Assembly (NCBI GenBank): GCA_025352235.1
Contig: JANXTU010000101.1
Coordinates: 1 to 41,423, forward strand
Length of the DNA stretch: 41,423 nucleotides
Origin: Fimbriiglobus sp.
GTDB taxonomy: Bacteria; Planctomycetota; Planctomycetia; Gemmatales; Gemmataceae
Reading direction: 5' to 3'
Part shown: piece by piece, positions 34,535 through 41,423 of the stretch
How the letters are laid out: every line of letters starts with the position of its first letter
Position numbering within the stretch: the first letter of the stretch is position 1
Position numbers and translations under genes: made by a program
Notes under the pieces: model-generated
Databases searched by the model: none
What the model was told of the DNA's origin: nothing
The model's input: only the letters and a program-made list of their open reading frames with translations

Positions 34535-35518
34535 ATGATCGAAACCGTCTCCCCACCCACGATCCCATTCCGGTTGCGTCTGTTGATGCGAGGATTCCTG
34601 TTCGCCGCACCGTTCGTCTTGATCGGCGGCGTGATGTGGGGCGGCTTCCGAGTCTGGCCGCTGCTTTCGGCTCAGCCGGCGGGGCCTTATTCCCAATCGG
34701 GGCTGGCGCCGACCACTTCGTTGCCCGATGTCAATCCGGAGAATCCAGACGGCTACAAACTCTTCCAATTCCACTGCGCCAATTGCCACGGGGCCCACGG
34801 GGACGGCGTCGGCCTCGCCGGGTTGACGCCGCGGGCCCGCTACTTTGGCTATGACAAATTCAAATTCGTCAGCACTACGAACGCGGCCAAGACCGGCGGG
34901 GGTATGCCGACGGACGACGATATCCACGGCGTCCTACGGCGCGGCATCGCCGGTTCGCCGATGCCCTCCTTCGGCCACCTTCCCGAATCGCAACTGCGGG
35001 CGCTCGCGGCACAAGTGCGCAAGTTCGTGCGCGTCGAGGTCATCGTGGCGCGGTTGAAAGACATCGTGAAGGCGAAGGCCATGCTCAGCGACGAAGGCTT
35101 CGAGGAGAAATCGGATTGGAGCCCGGCGGCGTTGGACAAGATGCGGCTGATGGCCACGAAGGAAGTGGAAGCGGGTTTGAGCTTCGAGTTGCCGACCCCT
35201 TTCCCGCAGAGTACCCCCGAAGCCGTGGCCCGCGGCAAATTGGTGTTCGAGAAAGCCGCGTGCGTCTCGTGCCACGGGGCCAATGGGCTGGGAGACGGAC
35301 CGCAATCGAAGGATGCCAAGTTTCTGAACGAGAACGGAACGAAAGCCGTCCCGCGCGACCTCACGGCCGGCTTGTTCAAAGGCGGCGACTCCCCGCATCA
35401 CATTTACTTGCGCGTGTTCCTGGGGATCCCGGGCACGCCGATGCCGATGAGCGGACTGACGGTCTCGCAATCCGACTTGATCGATCTGGTTCACTTCGTG
35501 AAATCGCTGGATCGGTGA
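34535..35518 (+). CDS. Membrane-anchored dihaem cytochrome c
   Basis: The 327-residue protein has an N-terminal hydrophobic segment (~18-40, FLFAAPFVLIGGVMWGG) that serves as anchor or uncleaved signal. Two cytochrome c domains follow. The first has Cys81-Ala-Asn-Cys84-His85 in FHCANCHGAHGDG with GGGMP later as probable Met-ligand region. The second has Cys243-Val-Ser-Cys246-His247 in AACVSCHGANGLGDG with GTPMPMSGL later. Haem is bound covalently on the outer face of the membrane. It is likely an electron carrier for respiration, in the style of the cytochrome subunits of alternative complex III or terminal oxidases, but no partner genes are beside it. Transcription ends at the hairpin at 35533-35560. 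Confidence 0.88.
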   Translation: MIETVSPPTIPFRLRLLMRGFLFAAPFVLIGGVMWGGFRVWPLLSAQPAGPYSQSGLAPTTSLPDVNPENPDGYKLFQFHCANCHGAHGDGVGLAGLTPRARYFGYDKFKFVSTTNAAKTGGGMPTDDDIHGVLRRGIAGSPMPSFGHLPESQLRALAAQVRKFVRVEVIVARLKDIVKAKAMLSDEGFEEKSDWSPAALDKMRLMATKEVEAGLSFELPTPFPQSTPEAVARGKLVFEKAACVSCHGANGLGDGPQSKDAKFLNENGTKAVPRDLTAGLFKGGDSPHHIYLRVFLGIPGTPMPMSGLTVSQSDLIDLVHFVKSLDR

Positions 35519-35532
35519 GCCTTTCAACGTAA

Positions 35533-35560
35533 GAAAGCCCGACGCATTCGCCGGGCTTTC
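35533..35560 (+). terminator. Hairpin terminator after the cytochrome c gene
   Basis: A perfect 9-base inverted repeat, GAAAGCCCG (35533-35541) and CGGGCTTTC (35552-35560), with a 10-base loop, begins 15 bases after the cytochrome stop. There is no T-run after it beyond the three T in the stem. It ends two bases before the ATG of the next gene. Confidence 0.6.
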
Positions 35561-35562
35561 GT

Positions 35563-38046
35563 ATGTTCGGATTCGATAGCGATCCCCTTCGCGGTGCGGA
35601 GAAAGCCTTGATCGATACGAATGCTCCGCTCCTGCTCCCGGAGCGTTTGACGGCGGCGATCGCTCGAATCCGTGTTTGCGAACAAAACGTGTTGGACCGT
35701 CCACTCTCAGCGTGGTCGCTAACCGACGATCGCCACGTTCCGCAGATGTACCTCGCGCGCCCCGTGCGAGACTTGCTTACGCTCACTTATGAAGAACTCG
35801 AAAACACCCCGAGTTTAGGCCGAACCCGCATCGAGAAACTCGTGGAGGTCATGGAAAGGATCAATTCTGGCGGCGATTCGAAACCGTTTCCGGGCTCCAA
35901 TTCTGAACGCCGGTTTTTGGACATCCAAGCCGAATTGAGCGGCTCCGACGCGACGGCTTTGGCGCGGCCTTTCGAATCGTGGGTGCTGGCCACCGACAGC
36001 CACCTCCCGCAAAGCTATTTGAGGCGATCGCTTTCGGAAATCCTTTCCAGCCGGTATGAACAATTGGTTCGGGAACCGGGGGTCGGTGCCGGGAAGATCG
36101 AAAGAGTTTTGGATGTCCTCGAGCGTTGCGCAGCGGAATTGAACCCCGATCGGCACCCGATTCGGGAGTCGCCACCCAGCGATTCGGGCGGACGGCAAAC
36201 CACGGTCGAAAACATCACCGAGACGGAATGGCGGAAGTGGTGCGACCGGATCCGGCTCCACCGATTGGAACGCGATAACCTCGGTCGCTACGCCGGCTGT
36301 TTGAACGATCTGCCGCAAGGACTATGGACTGTGCCGCTGGGGGAATATGCAAATCGGTCCTTGCACGCCATCCGGGCCCTGCCGAACCACGGTCCCGTCC
36401 GCGTGTCCGATGTCCTCAAGGTATTCGCGCGCATCTTCGAATCGATCCGGGAGAATCCGGGCGAGGGCTTTTTGTCGGTGCGGCTGTTCGCTCCGCAGAT
36501 CCGCGACGTCGTTTTGTGGGCCGAAGGAATTCTGCGGAGCGGGGGCATTCCGGACGAAGCCTCGATCCGCGCCGGCTTCTTAACGCCGATCTTCGCGTTG
36601 TTGGAAGAGGACTTGGGACGGGATAAAGCGGCGATGCTGCGGCGGCGGATGGGATTGGACGGGCCAGTGGAAACGCTCGAGCAGATCGCGATCGGCGCCG
36701 GGGTCACCCGCGAACGGATCCGGCAGATCGCGGCGAAAGCGGCGAGCGCCATCGAAGTCCGATGGCCGGAGGGACGATATCTTCTCGACGGCGTTTACAC
36801 CCTCTTCAAAAGCTCACCGGATGCCGATGGGCAAATCGACCTCTTACGGGGCGTGTTCGACGCTTGTTTTTCTATCGATGTCGTCCGTGAGAGTTCCCGG
36901 AGCGACGTGCTCGCCGCATGGGATCGCGCGGGGCGGGCGAAGTTGACACCGATGGCGCGGTCGGCGGTACGATCTTGGGCCGGCGGCGAGTTTCCGGCCA
37001 TCCCCGCCAATGCGGTGCTAAACGGTTTGGAGGAACACGGGTTGCGCCGCGACGGTCCCGATGGCGAGGACCTGTATTACACAAACGACCCACTCGACAA
37101 GCTCCTCCTCCACCTCATCTCGATCGCCGACCCGATGCCGCTCGCGGAACTGACCGGCTTTTTGGAAGGGGATGAGCGGAACGCGAAAATGCGCTTGGAG
37201 CGCGACCCGCGCTTCGTCGAAGACGAGTTTAAACGGGTGACGCCCGCCGAGCGATGCGGTTTCCGACGCGTCGATGGACGATGGACTTTGCGGCTCGAAC
37301 CGGCAGGGGTCACCGCGCCGCGGGACGAATCGATCGCCGTGATCGCACTCATCCACCTCATCGTCGGCGGCTTGACCCACGCCGGCATCTGCGACGCCAC
37401 CGTCTGGGGCGTCCACCGTTTCGCCGGCGACCAGCTCGCGAAGCTGTTCGGAGCGAAGTTGCCGGCCGCCCTGACCCCGTTCGTTTTGGCGCGGATGTTC
37501 GTGGTCCACTCCGACGGCCTCGTCCGGCCGATGCGCCGGAGGAGGCTCCGTTGGGACGCGCCCCGCGGTTCGATCCGTCCGCGCGGCAAATGCGGTTGGG
37601 TCGACCACGTCGCCACCACCGCTGGCGTCCCGTTGACGTTCGACGAACTCGACGCCGCGCTGAGGGTCCACTTTCAAGATTACGAATGGTACGTTTTAAA
37701 GCAGCTCGATCAGCTCGACGACGAAGAGGGAGAGACGGAATTCGGCTATCAGTACCTCCAAGGCGTATCGAACGCCGTGCCGGGGATGCTCATTCCCGCC
37801 GGTTGGGAGTTCGATTCCTCGTTGGTCAATGTTTCCGCGGGTGTTCGGCTCGCCGTGGCGAAGCTGGTGCGCATGAGCAAACGGGCGCCCGTTCCCAAAG
37901 GATATCTGCGTCGAATCCCTTGGATGATTCGACTTTGCGAAGTGGTCGCACCCGCGACGATGCGTTGGTCGGAAGAGCCGATACCCGAAGATCTGCCGGG
38001 CGATATTTGCCAATCCCCGCCGATTCCGGCGGAAAATTGGGAATAG
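35563..38046 (+). CDS. Unknown protein with two alpha-CTD-like modules and a sigma-70 region-4-like HTH
   Basis: The 827-residue protein has no catalytic motif I recognise. Residues ~46-100 and ~135-188 are two copies of one module with the shared frame R-P-(L/F)-x2-W-x-L-x2-D-x-H-x-P-Q-x-Y-L-x-R, then Y-E-x-L-x3-P-x-(L/V)-G and I-E-x5-V-x-E-R; the second half (LLTLTYEELENTPSLG) resembles the helix-hairpin-helix of the RNA polymerase alpha C-terminal domain. Residues ~370-401 (LEQIAIGAGVTRERIRQIAA) match sigma-70 region 4.2. The C-terminal half has further HTH-like segments but no known domain name. DNA binding at promoters is inferred. The start is uncertain: ATG 35563 abuts a terminator and has no ribosome binding site, while TTG 35608 has GGAG 6 bases upstream. 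Confidence 0.8.
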   Translation: MFGFDSDPLRGAEKALIDTNAPLLLPERLTAAIARIRVCEQNVLDRPLSAWSLTDDRHVPQMYLARPVRDLLTLTYEELENTPSLGRTRIEKLVEVMERINSGGDSKPFPGSNSERRFLDIQAELSGSDATALARPFESWVLATDSHLPQSYLRRSLSEILSSRYEQLVREPGVGAGKIERVLDVLERCAAELNPDRHPIRESPPSDSGGRQTTVENITETEWRKWCDRIRLHRLERDNLGRYAGCLNDLPQGLWTVPLGEYANRSLHAIRALPNHGPVRVSDVLKVFARIFESIRENPGEGFLSVRLFAPQIRDVVLWAEGILRSGGIPDEASIRAGFLTPIFALLEEDLGRDKAAMLRRRMGLDGPVETLEQIAIGAGVTRERIRQIAAKAASAIEVRWPEGRYLLDGVYTLFKSSPDADGQIDLLRGVFDACFSIDVVRESSRSDVLAAWDRAGRAKLTPMARSAVRSWAGGEFPAIPANAVLNGLEEHGLRRDGPDGEDLYYTNDPLDKLLLHLISIADPMPLAELTGFLEGDERNAKMRLERDPRFVEDEFKRVTPAERCGFRRVDGRWTLRLEPAGVTAPRDESIAVIALIHLIVGGLTHAGICDATVWGVHRFAGDQLAKLFGAKLPAALTPFVLARMFVVHSDGLVRPMRRRRLRWDAPRGSIRPRGKCGWVDHVATTAGVPLTFDELDAALRVHFQDYEWYVLKQLDQLDDEEGETEFGYQYLQGVSNAVPGMLIPAGWEFDSSLVNVSAGVRLAVAKLVRMSKRAPVPKGYLRRIPWMIRLCEVVAPATMRWSEEPIPEDLPGDICQSPPIPAENWE

Positions 38047-38047
38047 G

Positions 38048-38086
38048 CCCGCAGCGGTCGTTAAGCCGCTTCGGTTTCGCTGCGGG
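38048..38086. terminator. Two-way hairpin between convergent genes
   Basis: A perfect 9-base inverted repeat, CCCGCAGCG (38048-38056) and CGCTGCGGG (38078-38086), encloses a 21-base loop that itself can pair (AAGCCG with CGGTTT). It lies directly after the stop at 38044-38046 and overlaps the end of the opposing oxidoreductase gene. No T-run follows on either side, so its efficiency is uncertain. Confidence 0.45.
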
Positions 38087-39158
38087 ATTGCTCGAACAGC
38101 TTCCCGGCGGGCGTCGGCATGTCGTTCGGGCCGGTAGGGCCTTCGAATTCGTTGTTCCAGGTATGGGCGCGGAGGCTGGCGAGGATTTTCTCGGCCAGAG
38201 CCAAAGCGTCCCGCCCGCATTCTCCCGTGACTCGGGGCCGGCGACCGAACTTCACACAATCGACGAAGTGCCGGAGTTCCGAAGTCAGTTGATCCCACTT
38301 GCGGTCGCCGTCGACATTGAGCACCTCCAAATGCCGGCCGAAGATTTCGTCCTTCAACCGCGCCTTGGCCCCGGAATCCATTCGCTCGGGGCGAAGCCCG
38401 TGGCGCCGCAGGTCGTCGGATTGTTGAACCAGCGAGAGCTTGCGGGTGACGAAGTCGATGCCGGCGTAGCCTTCGGGCGCCCAGATCCGCATGCGGCGCT
38501 TCGGCCTCGCCGCGATGCGGCTGGCCGTGACGTGAGCGACGCAGCCGCTTTCGAACACGATGCGGGCATTCACCATGTCTTCGTGGCCGCCAAATACGGC
38601 GGCGCCCACTGCGGACACATCCCGCACCGGGGAACCGACGAGGGCCAACAGCAAATCGAGGTCGTGGATCATGAGATCGAGGACGGCCCCGATGTCGATG
38701 GAACGCCCCGTGTATGGCCCGTGCCGTTCGGCTTCGATGAACTTGGCCGTGATCGGCCGCTTCACCAGTTCTTCGAATGCCGGGTTGAAGCGTTCGATAT
38801 GACCGACTTGGAAGGGAACGTCGGCCGCGTAAGCGAGGGCGATCAGTTCGTCGGCCTCCGCGACCGTCTTGCAGACCGGTTTTTCGACTAGGACCGGAAC
38901 GCCGCTCCGGAGAAAATCCGCGGCGACGGCGTGGTGAAACGCGGTGGGGGTGGCAATCGAAACGGCATCGACTTCGCCCAACAGGGCGTGGTGCGAACTG
39001 TACGGCTTCGTCCGCAGCTTTTTGGAGACGCTCGCGGCTTGGTTGGGATCGTGATCGACCACCCCGACGAGATCGACGTCCGGAAATTGGGAGAGGATGC
39101 GGGCGTGGTGTTGGCCGAGGTGGCCAACGCCGACGACGGCCATGCGAAAGCGGGTCAT
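38061..39158 (-). CDS. Gfo/Idh/MocA oxidoreductase, GnnA-like
   Basis: The 365-residue protein has an N-terminal Rossmann fold (VVGVGHLGQHHAR, 8-20; DHDPNQ after the second strand, suggesting NAD), the EKP signature (92-94) and the catalytic region VGHIERFNPAF (118-128) with DLMIHDLDLL (161-170). The HIERFNP pattern is typical of family members encoded in lipid A gene clusters, including UDP-GlcNAc 3-dehydrogenase GnnA, which starts the pathway to 2,3-diamino lipid A sugars. It lies just downstream of lpxC in the same direction, which supports an envelope role. Whether it is really GnnA is inference, as the partner aminotransferase GnnB is not seen. Confidence 0.85.
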   Translation of the reverse strand: MTRFRMAVVGVGHLGQHHARILSQFPDVDLVGVVDHDPNQAASVSKKLRTKPYSSHHALLGEVDAVSIATPTAFHHAVAADFLRSGVPVLVEKPVCKTVAEADELIALAYAADVPFQVGHIERFNPAFEELVKRPITAKFIEAERHGPYTGRSIDIGAVLDLMIHDLDLLLALVGSPVRDVSAVGAAVFGGHEDMVNARIVFESGCVAHVTASRIAARPKRRMRIWAPEGYAGIDFVTRKLSLVQQSDDLRRHGLRPERMDSGAKARLKDEIFGRHLEVLNVDGDRKWDQLTSELRHFVDCVKFGRRPRVTGECGRDALALAEKILASLRAHTWNNEFEGPTGPNDMPTPAGKLFEQSRSETEAA

Positions 39159-39249
39159 GCCGTCCTAGCCTCTGAGCCTGTCGACCGGGCGGGCATCCGT
39201 GCCAGCCGGGCGATGATGGTAGATTTTTTTGGGTGCTCTGCCAAGCCCA

Positions 39250-40200
39250 TTAGGCTGCCCGATGGCGACGGCCGGGGAAAATCGCCCGGCGCAGAGCCGG
39301 AGGAACTCCCGGAACCGGAGCAATATCCGCGCCGGCGGCGCGAGCCCGACCAATCAAAGCCTTGGCGAGGCTGACGTTCAGCGAATGTCCGGATCGGTAG
39401 GCTACGACATGACCGATAAGATCGACCCCGCACAAGGAAAGATCGCCGATGAGATCGAGGACTTTGTGCCGGGCGGGTTCGTTGGCGTGCCGGAGTTTGT
39501 TATCGATAAGACCGTGCGTCCCGAAAACGAGAAGGTCTTTAGCCGTGAGGTGCCGGCCGACGCCGACCGCGCGGAGGGTGAGGGCCTCCCGTTCGAGGAC
39601 GAACGTCCGGCAATTTGCGACTTCTCGGGCGAACGTCTCCGGGGAAACAGTCATCGTGTGCGATTGTTTGGGAATGACCGAGTCGGCGCCGTAATCGAGG
39701 ATATAGGTGGCGAGGAGTTCGTTCGGGGACCCTTCGGGAGCTGGATGCACGGCGACCGTGGCTCCGCCTTGCTGAACCACGACGGATTCTTCCACCGCCC
39801 ACACCGAGCGACGGGCCGAGAGCAGCTCGTAACCCGATTCGAGGACGGCGTCCACGAATCCGGCCGCGGAGCCATCGAGGCCCGGGGGTTCCGGACCGTC
39901 CACTTCGATGACGCAATTGTCGACGCGGAGGCCGGCGAGAGTCGCCAAAAGGTGCTCGACTAAGGTCACAGCCGATTCGCCGCCGCCGAGGGTGGTTCGG
40001 CGCTGGGTGCTCGTGACCCACTCGGCCCGGGCCGGGATCACGGGGTAACCGGGTCGATCGGAGCGCACGAACACAACGCCGGTATTCTCCGGTGCCGGAT
40101 GCAATTTGACTTGGACCGGAGCGCCAGTGACCAAGCCCGGGCCGGAGATTACGGCCGGTCGGGCGAGAGTCCGCTGATGTCGGTAACCCATTTTTAACAT
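39250..40200 (-). CDS. lpxC: UDP-3-O-acyl-N-acetylglucosamine deacetylase
   Basis: The ATG at 40200 has GAGG 8 bases upstream; earlier in-frame codons look non-coding. The 316-residue protein has all LpxC site residues: Glu82-His83 (VEHLLATLAG), DGPEPPGLDGSAAGF (101-115), CRTFVLERE (197-205), His245 and Asp249 in RHKVLDLIGDL, and His272 in SGHSLN. These fit the zinc ligands His79, His238 and Asp242 and the catalytic Glu78 and His265 of the E. coli enzyme. LpxC carries out the committed step of lipid A synthesis. Length is normal, and there is no fused FabZ domain. Confidence 0.96.
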   Translation of the reverse strand: MLKMGYRHQRTLARPAVISGPGLVTGAPVQVKLHPAPENTGVVFVRSDRPGYPVIPARAEWVTSTQRRTTLGGGESAVTLVEHLLATLAGLRVDNCVIEVDGPEPPGLDGSAAGFVDAVLESGYELLSARRSVWAVEESVVVQQGGATVAVHPAPEGSPNELLATYILDYGADSVIPKQSHTMTVSPETFAREVANCRTFVLEREALTLRAVGVGRHLTAKDLLVFGTHGLIDNKLRHANEPARHKVLDLIGDLSLCGVDLIGHVVAYRSGHSLNVSLAKALIGRARAAGADIAPVPGVPPALRRAIFPGRRHRAA

Positions 40201-40310
40201 ATCGTCCGCCTCGTCACCGTGCCATCCGATCGGCAAATTCTCATCGCCGGAAGGCACTTCGACCTGTTCGCCGTCGCCCGGACTCCATTCGTGGCTCGAG
40301 GGAAAACACA

Positions 40311-40340
40311 CCCCGGCGATAGTTATAGTAATCGTCGGGG
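40311..40340 (-). terminator. Possible terminator after the OmpH/Skp-like gene
   Basis: A 10-base inverted repeat with one mismatch, CCCCGGCGAT and ATCGTCGGGG, encloses AGTTATAGTA. On the minus strand it lies about 40 bases after the stop at 40380 and is followed by GTGTTTTCC, a short T-run. It lies about 110 bases ahead of lpxC. The loop contains TATAAC on the minus strand, which might also serve as a -10 box for lpxC. Confidence 0.4.
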
Positions 40341-40379
40341 CAGATTTCCAGATCTACTCAGAACCCGCAGTTTCCAACT

Positions 40380-41081
40380 TTATTTCTGGCCACCCGTCGG
40401 CACGACCGGCCCAGCGGTCGGGATCGGAAACGCCGCCGGAACCGGTCCCGGCGCGACGAAGTACTTGTTCAGCGTCCCGATGAGGACATCGGTCACATCG
40501 GCCGATTTCGATACGTAAAATGGGATCGCGGCCGGGGGACGCATCATCAGATCGACCATCAGCGGCGACGCTTTTTCTTCCGCAGTGACGGCGTCCGGAT
40601 AGGCGAAGACGACGTCGTACCCGTTGGTTTCGACGATCGAACCGACGGCGCGTTGGATTTCCGTGAAGAGGTTTTTCAGGTGGGCGGCCGATTCTTCATC
40701 GAGCTGTTTGCGGGCCAACCGCTCTTTATCTTCGAACAACCGCTGTTTATCGCGCATCGCGACGACGATTTGATCTTGGACATCCTTGCGGGGTTCTTTT
40801 TCCGCTTTGGCTTGCAGCTCGACGATTTCGTTGCGCAGCTTGCCCAGTTCCCCGGCGGCCGTGATCCGCTTGTTGTTCATGGTGACGGCGTAGAACTGCC
40901 ATTTCTGGAAGTCCTTCATCACCTTCGCCACGTTGAACACGGCCACGCGGGTCGGGTCGGTGCGGGCCGGTTTGGCCGCGGCCACCCCGCCCGCAGGCGT
41001 TTGGGCGTAGACTTGACCCGTGACGTACAATCCGAGACCGAGCGCCACCAGCGCCCCCAACAGTAACATCGTCCGTTTCAT
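40380..41081 (-). CDS. OmpH/Skp-like periplasmic chaperone
   Basis: The ATG at 41081 has GGAGG 8 bases upstream and opens a signal peptide (MKRTMLLLGALVALGLGLYV, cut near VYAQ). The 233-residue protein has RVAVFNVAKVMKDFQKWQ at ~45-62 (OmpH/Skp start pattern V-A-V-x-D-x-x-K-V), a long charged coiled coil at ~70-145 and ETNGYDVVFAYPDAV at ~153-167, the usual end of Skp cores. A proline-rich tail of about 25 residues is extra. Skp-like proteins hold unfolded outer-membrane proteins in the periplasm. In many bacteria it sits between bamA and lpx genes, as here with lpxC downstream. Confidence 0.85.
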   Translation of the reverse strand: MKRTMLLLGALVALGLGLYVTGQVYAQTPAGGVAAAKPARTDPTRVAVFNVAKVMKDFQKWQFYAVTMNNKRITAAGELGKLRNEIVELQAKAEKEPRKDVQDQIVVAMRDKQRLFEDKERLARKQLDEESAAHLKNLFTEIQRAVGSIVETNGYDVVFAYPDAVTAEEKASPLMVDLMMRPPAAIPFYVSKSADVTDVLIGTLNKYFVAPGPVPAAFPIPTAGPVVPTGGQK

Positions 41082-41109
41082 ACTCGCGCCCTCCTCTGGC
41101 GGTTCCGGA

Positions 41110-41144
41110 GATCGACCGGGGGTGTTCCAAACCCCCGGTCGATC
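41110..41144. repeat. Perfect 14-base inverted repeat in the leader of the OmpH/Skp-like gene
   Basis: GATCGACCGGGGGT (41110-41123) and ACCCCCGGTCGATC (41131-41144) pair perfectly around the loop GTTCCAA. On the minus strand the hairpin ends about 15 bases before the ribosome binding site. No T-run follows on either strand. It would form in the 5' leader transcribed from the promoter at 41193-41221 and could protect, attenuate or control the message. Confidence 0.7.
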
Positions 41145-41192
41145 CCGTGGTCGGTTCGACTTCCTAACGACAACACGCACACTGAGGCGGGT

Positions 41193-41221
41193 CTTTTAGC
41201 CGCGCCAAGTCCGCGCGTCAA
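41193..41221 (-). promoter_or_regulatory. Sigma-70-type promoter of the OmpH/Skp-like gene
   Basis: On the minus strand TTGACG (41221-41216, five of six) and TAAAAG (41198-41193, four of six) are exactly 17 bases apart. The predicted start of transcription near 41186 gives a leader of about 105 bases that includes the 14-base hairpin. Confidence 0.6.
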
Positions 41222-41423
41222 TCCGAAGGATGCGCTGGCCAGCCACCAGGGCGCAACTAAATTCTCTTGGTGGGCGTCATGCCGCCGTGTACCAGTAGGC
41301 CTCCCATTGCCGGGAGTGCCGGACGCACACCCTGCTAGATCACCCTGGCTGAATCGGGCTTCCATCTGATGGTTCACTCTGTCATCTTCTCGGACGGACG
41401 CAAGCCGGTACCCGAGGAGGAGA
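41222..41423. other. Non-coding right end of the window
   Basis: No credible gene is seen in these 200 bases. GAGGAGG at 41414-41420 on the plus strand, three bases from the edge, looks like a ribosome binding site and may belong to a gene that starts just outside the window, divergent from the OmpH/Skp-like gene. Confidence 0.3.

Noticed and set aside
41078-41377. Minus-strand reading frame of 99 codons at the right end
   Set aside because: It runs through the predicted promoter and hairpin of the OmpH/Skp-like gene and shows no coding character.
1-41423. CRISPR arrays, tRNA and rRNA genes
   Set aside because: No regularly spaced repeats, cloverleaf pattern with T-arm and acceptor pairing, or rRNA stretches were seen on either strand.

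Overview
The window reads as chromosome from a planctomycete, most likely of the Gemmata/Zavarzinella group. The assignment rests on gene content only: a secreted cytochrome-type protein with the DUF1587/1592/1588/1585 order paired with a Tat-exported DUF1552 protein, an ECF sigma factor coupled to a Ser/Thr kinase with a WD40 propeller, an archaeal-type formylmethanofuran dehydrogenase subunit B (H4MPT-linked C1 metabolism), a TPR-sulfotransferase, many secreted proteins whose signal peptides end in AAPVP-like sequences, and lipid A genes (lpxC with a Skp/OmpH-like gene). No rRNA, tRNA or CRISPR array was seen.

Layout. 1-1053: wreckage of two insertion sequences, an IS630-type fragment on the minus strand running off the left edge and an IS3-type element on the plus strand broken by several lesions. 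1202-7968: a secreted esterase-esterase-SMP-30 fusion, then the DUF1592 cytochrome-type protein and its DUF1552 partner. 8031-10848: an accessory island holding a fragment of a receiver domain, a small putative PD-(D/E)XK nuclease (minus) and, divergent from it, a 661-residue nuclease-NTPase of DUF2075 type; this is the best candidate for an uncharacterised defence-like module. 10857-18437: FAH-family enzyme, ECF sigma plus sensor kinase, nitroreductase behind a promoter with a dyad in its spacer, secreted transglutaminase, UbiA prenyltransferase and a DUF4261 protein. 18481-23603: a minus-strand operon of TPR protein, fhcB and mutS. 23652-27323: a short-chain dehydrogenase divergent from a nagA-like gene that overlaps a TPR-sulfotransferase gene. 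27329-28502: a secreted protein and a toxin-antitoxin pair. 28524-34324: an E1-beta gene facing a sucA-sucB operon that ends with an unknown gene. 34535-35518: a membrane-anchored dihaem cytochrome c. 35563-38046: an 827-residue unknown protein with two copies of an alpha-CTD-like module and a sigma-70 region-4-like helix-turn-helix. 38061-41081: a minus-strand envelope cluster of Skp/OmpH-like protein, LpxC and a GnnA-like oxidoreductase. The last 200 bases show no gene.

How genes work together. sucA and sucB are translated from one transcript and supply E1 and E2 of 2-oxoglutarate dehydrogenase. The sigma factor and kinase form a two-gene signalling unit. The Skp/LpxC/oxidoreductase set points to outer-membrane and lipid A biosynthesis. 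The cytochrome-type and DUF1552 genes form the pair characteristic of planctomycetes. Least explained are the 8.2-10.8 kb nuclease/NTPase pair, the 35.6-38.0 kb transcription-factor-like protein and the triple-domain secreted hydrolase. All calls come from reading the sequence; no database search was run.
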